Of a DNA stretch of 7,121 bases, positions 1 to 3,949 are shown piece after piece (positions within the stretch are counted from its first letter, which is position 1; every line of letters begins with the position of its first letter). The notes under the pieces were generated by a model. The model was given only the letters and a program-made list of their open reading frames with translations, was not told where the DNA came from and did no database searches. A program made the translations under genes and the position numbers. The stretch is from JAFEBO01 sp044375915 (GTDB taxonomy: Bacteria > Planctomycetota > Phycisphaerae > Phycisphaerales > UBA1924), in assembly GCA_044375915.1 (NCBI GenBank), contig JBILLU010000170.1, positions 1 through 7,121 on the forward strand. Reading direction: 5' to 3'.

Positions 1-278
1 ACGTGCACGACATCATGCGCGGCGATGAGCGATCGCAGCAGCGAGCGGCAGTCGGTGCCGCGGATCTTCGCCAGCGTGCCCATCGGCTCCACCCGCTCGA
101 TCCGCACCTTCTCCGACCCCGCGATCTCCGGCAGCGGCGTCTCTTTCGTCGCGCTCCGCCGCGTCAGGATCGTCACCTCGTGCCCCAGCCCGGCCTGTGC
201 CGCGGCGACTCGGGTGGTGACCATGGTGGGCCCGCCCTGATCGGCGGCGAGCGAGTATGTCACGTGCAGGATGCGCAT
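1..278 (-). CDS. GT4-like glycosyltransferase, N-terminal part (cut by window edge)
   Basis: Reading leftwards from ATG at 278-276, the frame is open to the window edge and gives about 92 residues beginning MRILHVTYSLAADQGGPTMV. This matches the start of GT-B glycosyltransferases of family GT4: a first beta strand (RILHVTYSL), a glycine-rich GGP loop at residues 15-17, a helix, and then a GHEVTILTRR strand near residues 32-41. The second Rossmann half, which binds the nucleotide sugar and carries the E-x7-E motif, is outside the window, so donor and acceptor cannot be named. Such enzymes transfer a sugar from an activated donor, usually at the cytoplasmic face, to a glycan, lipid or small molecule. 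No clear Shine-Dalgarno precedes the start; the sequence just upstream is occupied by a strong hairpin (297-332). The gene follows the GH56-like gene on the same strand after 66 bases. The family call is firm; function beyond it is unknown. Confidence 0.85.
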   Translation of the reverse strand, partial: MRILHVTYSLAADQGGPTMVTTRVAAAQAGLGHEVTILTRRSATKETPLPEIAGSEKVRIERVEPMGTLAKIRGTDCRSLLRSLIAAHDVVH

Positions 279-296
279 CGTCACAGAGTATCGGCT

Positions 297-332
297 CGCG
301 CACTCCCCCCGGCGTGCTTCGGGGAGTGCGCG
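297..332. terminator. 12-bp perfect hairpin between the GH56-like gene and the glycosyltransferase
   Basis: The arms 297-308 (cgcgcactcccc) and 321-332 (ggggagtgcgcg) are exact reverse complements, with a 12-base loop. In the minus-strand transcript the stem begins 12 bases after the GH56-like stop codon and ends 18 bases before the glycosyltransferase ATG. The 3' side on that strand has no T-tract, so it is not a canonical intrinsic terminator. It could still pause or end transcription, protect the 3' end of the upstream message, or hide the glycosyltransferase start region, which lacks an obvious Shine-Dalgarno. The structure is certain from sequence; calling it a terminator is inference. 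Confidence 0.5.
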
Positions 333-344
333 TTCGGTTTGCGC

Positions 345-2084
345 TCACTGCGTCGGCACGTTCGCGACAGCGGTGTTGGGCAGCGGGTTCACGGTCCTCA
401 CACCCGGCGTGGTCGTTTCGCGGCCACGGTTGGCGCGGGCGAGGGCCGCGGCCAATTCCTGGTACGAGAAGCCGCTGCGGAGCATGTCGGGTCCGGGCAC
501 GACAACACGCCCGGTGCGACGCTGGGTCTTGGCGAGCTTGGGGTCCGGCGTTGCACCGGGCGGGAGCAGGAAGAGCGGGTTCAAGGGCGCGCCGGTCGCC
601 ACGGGCGTCTCGATGGGTTCGGACGTCGGCGTCGGCGAGACATCGCCGGGCCCGGTGGAGCTGCCGCTGAACGACGCGACCTGACCGTTGCCAGCCGAGC
701 CGCCGCCGCCGCCACCGCCACCACCGAAACTCATGCCGCCGCCGCCACCACCACCGCCTCCTCCGCCGCCACCGCCGCCACCGCCGCCACCGCCACCACC
801 GCCGCCACCGCCACCACCGCCTCCGCCGCCACCGCTGCTGCTGGCGGCGACGTCCGCCGAGCTGCCGGTGTCGGAGCCGCTGGAGACCGGGTCGACGCCC
901 GGGCCGACGGGATCAACACCCTCGCCGAGGCCGGGGTCGGTTCCGGGGTCGGTTCCGGGGTCGGTTCCGGGGTCGGTTCCGGGGCCAGTTCCCGGGTCCG
1001 TGCCGGGGTCGGTGCCGGGGCCCGAGCCAGGATCGGTGCCCCCGTTGTCCGGGTCGGGGTTGCCGCCGCCGCCGGTACCGCCGGGGTAGACCATGGGGTA
1101 GAGCAGCGGGCGGGCCTTGGTGTCGTAGTAGTTCTGCCAGGCGGCGATCTCTTGATCTCTATAGAAGAAGTCCCAGAGAATGATGCCCGAGGCGCCGGCC
1201 TGCTTGCTGAACTTGAAGCCGTACTCGAGATTCATGTCGTTGAGGAACTGACCGGCGAAGGTGGAGGCTTGGTGGTAGCGGAACTGGAAGAAGGGGAGCA
1301 CGGGCTTGCCCTTGGAGTAACGCACGGCTTCGCCCACAAGGCCGGTGATCCAGCGTTCGGTGCCGAGGGGATCGGTCTGCCCGGGCGCGGGCGTGTTGGA
1401 GATGGAGTAGTTGGCGTAGATGGTGGGGGTGACGACGTCGACCAGATCCCAGTACCAGGCCAGTTCGCGTTCGTGGATGTCTCGGTAGCGGGTCAAATTC
1501 ACGCCCGCCTGTGAGTAACCGTTGAAGATCCAGTAGGTGCCAAGGGGCAGGCCGTAGTAGGTGACCTGGGCCTTGGGACGCAGCTGGCGGGTGAGGTTGG
1601 CGGTGAAGACCCAGTACTTCTTCACCTCATCGCGGAACGACTGAGCGAAGATGGCCTCCCACTCGGACTCCAGTTTGCCCGCGAGCAGATCGGGGCGCTG
1701 GGTCTTGATGTAGTTGCGCCACGCCGGCTGCGACGGGCCGCTCCACTCCCACGCGGGCCAGAAGTGCTCGTAGTCGATCATCACCACGCCGGTGAAATTG
1801 ACGTCGGGAATGGTGGCGTTGAGATCGGCGGTGTACTCAGCGGTGTGCCGCGCGTAGAAGGTCGGATCGGACGCGATCTCGTCCGGGCCGTCGGGGTGGA
1901 GGCCCATGGCGCCGCCGATGATGTTGTTGGGCGCCGGGATGCCGCGGGTCTGCAGCCCGCCGGCGTTGCGGCTCTGGATCGAGAGACGCACGTCCCACGC
2001 CTGTGCGGAGGCGAGGCTCGTGATCGAGCCAACGGCCAGCACGGCGCGGAGCACAACCGACAACGGACGGTGCGAAAGGACCAT
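345..2084 (-). CDS. Secreted GH56 (hyaluronidase)-like protein with Gly-rich linker
   Basis: The 579-aa protein starts at ATG 2084 behind a strong Shine-Dalgarno. Residues 1-28 form a signal peptide (RP, then a hydrophobic VVLRAVLAVGSITSL core, likely cut after ASA at 25-27), so it is exported. Residues ~30-325 resemble GH56 hyaluronidases, endo-hexosaminidases with a TIM-like barrel. FTGVVMIDYEHFWPAWEW corresponds to the family's PGVxVIDxExWRP segment, placing the catalytic pair at D104-x-E106. Further matches are RPKAQVTYYGLP (169-180), WYWDLVDVVTPTIY (210-223), VLPFFQFRYH (262-271) and AGASGIILW (296-304). Y177, Y223 and W304 align with active-site aromatics of the bee venom enzyme. Residues ~336-400 are a Pro/Gly/Asp linker, 418-450 are 33 consecutive glycines, and 454-462 nine more. 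The ~115-residue tail is unrecognised. No cysteine was seen, so the family disulfides are absent. The substrate is not shown: hyaluronan, chondroitin or another polysaccharide are all possible. The fold-family call rests on motif matching by eye. Confidence 0.7.
   Translation of the reverse strand: MVLSHRPLSVVLRAVLAVGSITSLASAQAWDVRLSIQSRNAGGLQTRGIPAPNNIIGGAMGLHPDGPDEIASDPTFYARHTAEYTADLNATIPDVNFTGVVMIDYEHFWPAWEWSGPSQPAWRNYIKTQRPDLLAGKLESEWEAIFAQSFRDEVKKYWVFTANLTRQLRPKAQVTYYGLPLGTYWIFNGYSQAGVNLTRYRDIHERELAWYWDLVDVVTPTIYANYSISNTPAPGQTDPLGTERWITGLVGEAVRYSKGKPVLPFFQFRYHQASTFAGQFLNDMNLEYGFKFSKQAGASGIILWDFFYRDQEIAAWQNYYDTKARPLLYPMVYPGGTGGGGNPDPDNGGTDPGSGPGTDPGTDPGTGPGTDPGTDPGTDPGTDPGLGEGVDPVGPGVDPVSSGSDTGSSADVAASSSGGGGGGGGGGGGGGGGGGGGGGGGGGGGGGGGGMSFGGGGGGGGGSAGNGQVASFSGSSTGPGDVSPTPTSEPIETPVATGAPLNPLFLLPPGATPDPKLAKTQRRTGRVVVPGPDMLRSGFSYQELAAALARANRGRETTTPGVRTVNPLPNTAVANVPTQ
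699..833 (-). repeat. Poly-glycine coding tract (Gly33 plus Gly9)
   Basis: Bases 735-833 encode 33 uninterrupted glycines (residues 418-450) of the GH56-like protein. After Met-Ser-Phe, bases 699-725 encode nine more. On the coding strand the 33 codons are 18 GGC, 12 GGT, 3 GGA and no GGG. Bases 783-800 and 801-818 are an exact 18-base tandem duplication, a sign of growth by slippage or unequal exchange. The tract probably acts as a flexible spacer between the catalytic-like domain and the C-terminal tail. The opposite strand reads as poly-proline or poly-alanine, which is taken as a shadow. Confidence 0.9.
933..1040 (-). repeat. Nine tandem 12-base units encoding a GTDP-type linker
   Basis: Nine consecutive 12-base units fill this stretch. 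The four at 933-980 are identical (ggggtcggttcc on the plus strand); the other five differ by a few bases. In the coding frame they give Gly-Thr-Asp-Pro, with variants GSGP and GTGP, at residues 349-384 of the GH56-like protein. Acidic Pro/Gly repeats of this type are usual extended linkers in secreted bacterial enzymes. The identical units point to recent copying. Confidence 0.9.
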
Positions 2085-2090
2085 GGACTT

Positions 2091-2097
2091 CTCCTCC
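2091..2097 (-). promoter_or_regulatory. Ribosome binding site of the GH56-like gene
   Basis: The minus strand reads GGAGGAG here, six bases before the ATG at 2084. This fixes the start and agrees with a signal peptide beginning exactly at that codon. Confidence 0.85.
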
Positions 2098-2266
2098 AGC
2101 GGGGACCAGACCTGTCATCGTCAAAGGTCGAATACAACTGGGACGGCGTGTGGCACGCGGGCCGTCCGAGAAGTCGAGTTCGGCGCCACCGTGCGGGATA
2201 GACGGAATAAACCCCATCGCATCCCGGTGCGAACGCCCGGGTAGGCACTCGCGTACATCACGCCAC

Positions 2267-2270
2267 GGAG
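2267..2270 (+). promoter_or_regulatory. Ribosome binding site of the tautomerase-like gene
   Basis: GGAG lies six bases before the ATG at 2277. It supports that start, which also puts the expected Pro directly after Met. Confidence 0.75.
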
Positions 2271-2276
2271 TCATCC

Positions 2277-2480
2277 ATGCCCTATGTCAATGTGAAGATC
2301 ACCAAGGACGGCGTCACCCGCGAGCAGAAGGCTCAGATCGTGCGCGAGATCACCGACACGCTGGTCCGCGTGCTCGGCAAGAAGCCCGAGCACACCCACA
2401 TCGTCATCGACGAGGTCGAGACGGACAACTGGGGCTTCGCCGGCATGCTCACGACCGACTACCGGAAGCAGAAAGCGTGA
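2277..2480 (+). CDS. 4-oxalocrotonate tautomerase-like protein
   Basis: The 67-aa protein has the size and pattern of the 4-OT family of the tautomerase superfamily. It begins Met-Pro, and after Met removal this proline would be the catalytic N-terminal base. A beta strand (YVNVKIT), the helix around REQKAQIVREITDTLVRVL (residues 15-33), a second strand HIVIDEV (41-47) and the DNWGFAG segment (50-56) follow in family order. 4-OT enzymes are small oligomers that ketonise or isomerise enol acids in aromatic catabolism, but many chromosomal homologues have unknown substrates. The positions of the two catalytic arginines of the Pseudomonas enzyme (Arg11 and Arg39) are here a valine (after KDG) and a histidine (in EHTHIV), so activity on 2-hydroxymuconate is doubtful. 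No other aromatic-degradation gene is nearby. The methyltransferase follows after 30 bases in the same reading frame, probably in one transcript. The family is clear; the reaction is not. Confidence 0.9.
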   Translation: MPYVNVKITKDGVTREQKAQIVREITDTLVRVLGKKPEHTHIVIDEVETDNWGFAGMLTTDYRKQKA

Positions 2481-2510
2481 CCACGCTCCGCCTCTCGCGT
2501 ATGCTCGGCC

Positions 2511-3287
2511 ATGACGTCGGCGGGCGATGTTGATTACGCGGTGATCGGAGTCGGCTACGCGAATCTGCGGCGGCCCGACCCGCGCATCGGCGCGATCATC
2601 CATGCCGCGCTGGGCGATGCCAAGACCGTGCTGAACATCGGCGCCGGCGCGGGTTCGTACGAGCCGCTGGATCGCGAAGTGATCGCGATCGAGCCGTCAG
2701 AGGCGATGCGGGCGCAGCGTCCCGGCCACCTGACCAGGGCGATCGACGCGCGTGCCGAGGAACTTCCGCTCGCCGATCAGAGCGTCGATGCGACGATGGG
2801 CATCATCACGGTGCACCAGTGGCAGGACCTGCATCGCGGGCTGCGAGAACTTCTCCGCGTCACCCGGGGCCCGATCGTGCTCATGGTCTTTGAGCCTGCG
2901 GCCGCCAAGACGTTCTGGCTCGGTGATTACTGCCCCGAACTGGCGGCGGTGGAGGCACGCCGCGACCCGCCCATGCACGTGCTGCGCGACGCCCTCAGCG
3001 TCGGTGGCCGCCGCGTCGACGTGCGACCCGTTCCGGTGCCGATCGACTGCACCGATGGCTTCAGCGAGGCGTACTACGCGCGGCCGGAGCGGTTCCTTGA
3101 TCCCGCGGTCATCCGGTCGCAGTCTTCGTGGGCGTTCGTCGGCGAAGACGTGCGCGAGCGCGTGCAACGCGAACTCGCGGCCGATCTCCAGAGCGGAGTC
3201 TGGGATACGAAGTACGGGCACTACCGCACGATGCCGACGTTCATCGGCGCGCTGCGGCTGGTGGTCAGCACGCCCATGAGTTCGTAG
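2511..3287 (+). CDS. Class I SAM-dependent methyltransferase
   Basis: The 258-aa protein has the Rossmann-type methyltransferase motifs. Motif I is TVLNIGAGAGSYEP (residues 39-52), with the glycine loop that wraps the S-adenosylmethionine. The acidic end of strand 2 is E61 in VIAIEPSEAM. RAEELPLADQSVDATMG (81-97) carries the motif around strand 4, followed by HQWQD (102-106). It resembles the Methyltransf_11 group, in the subset with an RRPDPRI N-terminus and a C-terminal DCTDGFSEAYYARPE segment (179-193). The methyl acceptor cannot be read from the sequence. The start at 2511 is the first possible one after the in-frame stop of the tautomerase gene; no ATG, GTG or TTG lies between, and there is no clear Shine-Dalgarno, which fits translation coupled to or read on from the tautomerase gene. 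It ends 36 bases before the stop of the convergent HD gene, with no obvious hairpin between. Confidence 0.9.
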   Translation: MTSAGDVDYAVIGVGYANLRRPDPRIGAIIHAALGDAKTVLNIGAGAGSYEPLDREVIAIEPSEAMRAQRPGHLTRAIDARAEELPLADQSVDATMGIITVHQWQDLHRGLRELLRVTRGPIVLMVFEPAAAKTFWLGDYCPELAAVEARRDPPMHVLRDALSVGGRRVDVRPVPVPIDCTDGFSEAYYARPERFLDPAVIRSQSSWAFVGEDVRERVQRELAADLQSGVWDTKYGHYRTMPTFIGALRLVVSTPMSS

Positions 3288-3323
3288 CCCAATCGCCGCG
3301 AGCGCCGCAGAGCGAACAGACGA

Positions 3324-3947
3324 TCAACCCTGGGCTCGACGCGGATCCCATTTCGATCCGGCCTTCTTCTCGTAACGCTTCACCAGCGCCGTCACCAGGT
3401 CGATGGCCCGCCGGGTCTCCGGATGGTCCTTGGCGTCACGCTCCGCAAGGCGCACCGCGCGGACGCACGCACCCAGCCGGCGCGGGAGGTTGTCCTGCTG
3501 CTTCGGGTCGTTGTCGCTGTCCACGACGTTGTCGTACGCGTCGGCGAGCTTGACGAGTCGCACCCGCCAGTCGGCTTTGGCCAGCCGCTGCTCGTAGTCA
3601 CGCTCTCGCGCGGCATCGGGCAGGGCCATGTTCTTGGTCAGGGCCACGACCATGTCCGCGACTTCCGATCCGAAGCGCTCTTCGAGGTCCTCGTAGTCGG
3701 TTGTCGTGTCCTCGATCAGGTCGTGCGTCAGCGCCGCCGCGATCGCGGCGGGATCGCTGCACCCGAAGAGCGCGCTGGTGGTGAACGCGACGCGGACCAC
3801 ATGGGCGTAGTACGGCGTGCGTCCGTCCTTGCGGAGCTGCCCGTGGTGCTTGCGAGCCGCGAACGACGCCGCCGCCTGCCACGCGGGGAAGAAATCAGCC
3901 TTGGAAAGGCTTGCGGGCTTCTTCACACGGGCGGGCTTTCGGGCCAT
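3324..3947 (-). CDS. RelA/SpoT-type HD hydrolase, small alarmone hydrolase (MESH1)-like
   Basis: The 207-aa protein is a stand-alone HD domain of the kind that removes the 3'-pyrophosphate of (p)ppGpp. The signature KHHGQLRKDGRTPYYAHVV (residues 33-51) matches the AHxGQxRxSGxPYxxHP segment of SpoT and MESH1. HDLIEDT (75-81) and KLADAYDN (133-140) follow. H49, H75, D76 and D136 are the predicted metal ligands, E79-D80 the catalytic pair and N140 the nucleotide contact; the ligand spacing (26, 1 and 60 residues) agrees with that recalled for human MESH1. No synthetase, TGS or ACT domain follows, so it is a hydrolase-only form. MESH1 also dephosphorylates NADPH, so the substrate is open. The start at 3947 is chosen over the upstream ATG at 4139 because it has a Shine-Dalgarno and the homology begins just after it. 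It lies two bases after the GH35-like stop. Residues 1-16 are basic (MARKPARVKKPASLSK). Confidence 0.88.
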   Translation of the reverse strand: MARKPARVKKPASLSKADFFPAWQAAASFAARKHHGQLRKDGRTPYYAHVVRVAFTTSALFGCSDPAAIAAALTHDLIEDTTTDYEDLEERFGSEVADMVVALTKNMALPDAARERDYEQRLAKADWRVRLVKLADAYDNVVDSDNDPKQQDNLPRRLGACVRAVRLAERDAKDHPETRRAIDLVTALVKRYEKKAGSKWDPRRAQG

Positions 3948-3949
3948 GC

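Larger units (their letters stand above)
2085..2276. other. Divergent intergenic region between GH56-like and tautomerase genes
   Basis: These 192 bases separate two genes transcribed away from each other, so promoters for both must lie here or within the gene starts. Apart from the two Shine-Dalgarno sites I could not find a convincing -35/-10 pair. The best pieces are TTGACG on the minus strand (around 2119-2124) and an A/T-richer gaataaa on the plus strand (around 2205-2211), each without a well-placed partner. No long inverted repeat or riboswitch-like structure was recognised. Confidence 0.6.

Noticed and set aside
933..1040. CRISPR-like array
   Set aside because: Units are 12 bases, contiguous, without spacers, and encode an in-frame protein linker.
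688..1089. Plus-strand frame encoding about 33 prolines followed by PGSV repeats
   Set aside because: It mirrors the poly-Gly and GTDP coding repeats on the minus strand. There is no ribosome site, and it would need translation of an extreme poly-proline run.
3..1514. 503-codon open frame on the plus strand across the glycosyltransferase and GH56-like genes
   Set aside because: It is antisense to two genes with family motifs, signal peptide and ribosome site, and its translation is Ala/Thr/Gly/Arg-rich low complexity without any domain pattern.
2085..2276. Sigma-70 promoter from TTGACG (minus strand) or gaataaa (plus strand)
   Set aside because: Neither has a partner element at a usual 16-18 base distance with reasonable match.
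3288..3323. Bidirectional terminator between the convergent methyltransferase and HD genes
   Set aside because: The 36 bases contain no clear inverted repeat or T-tract.
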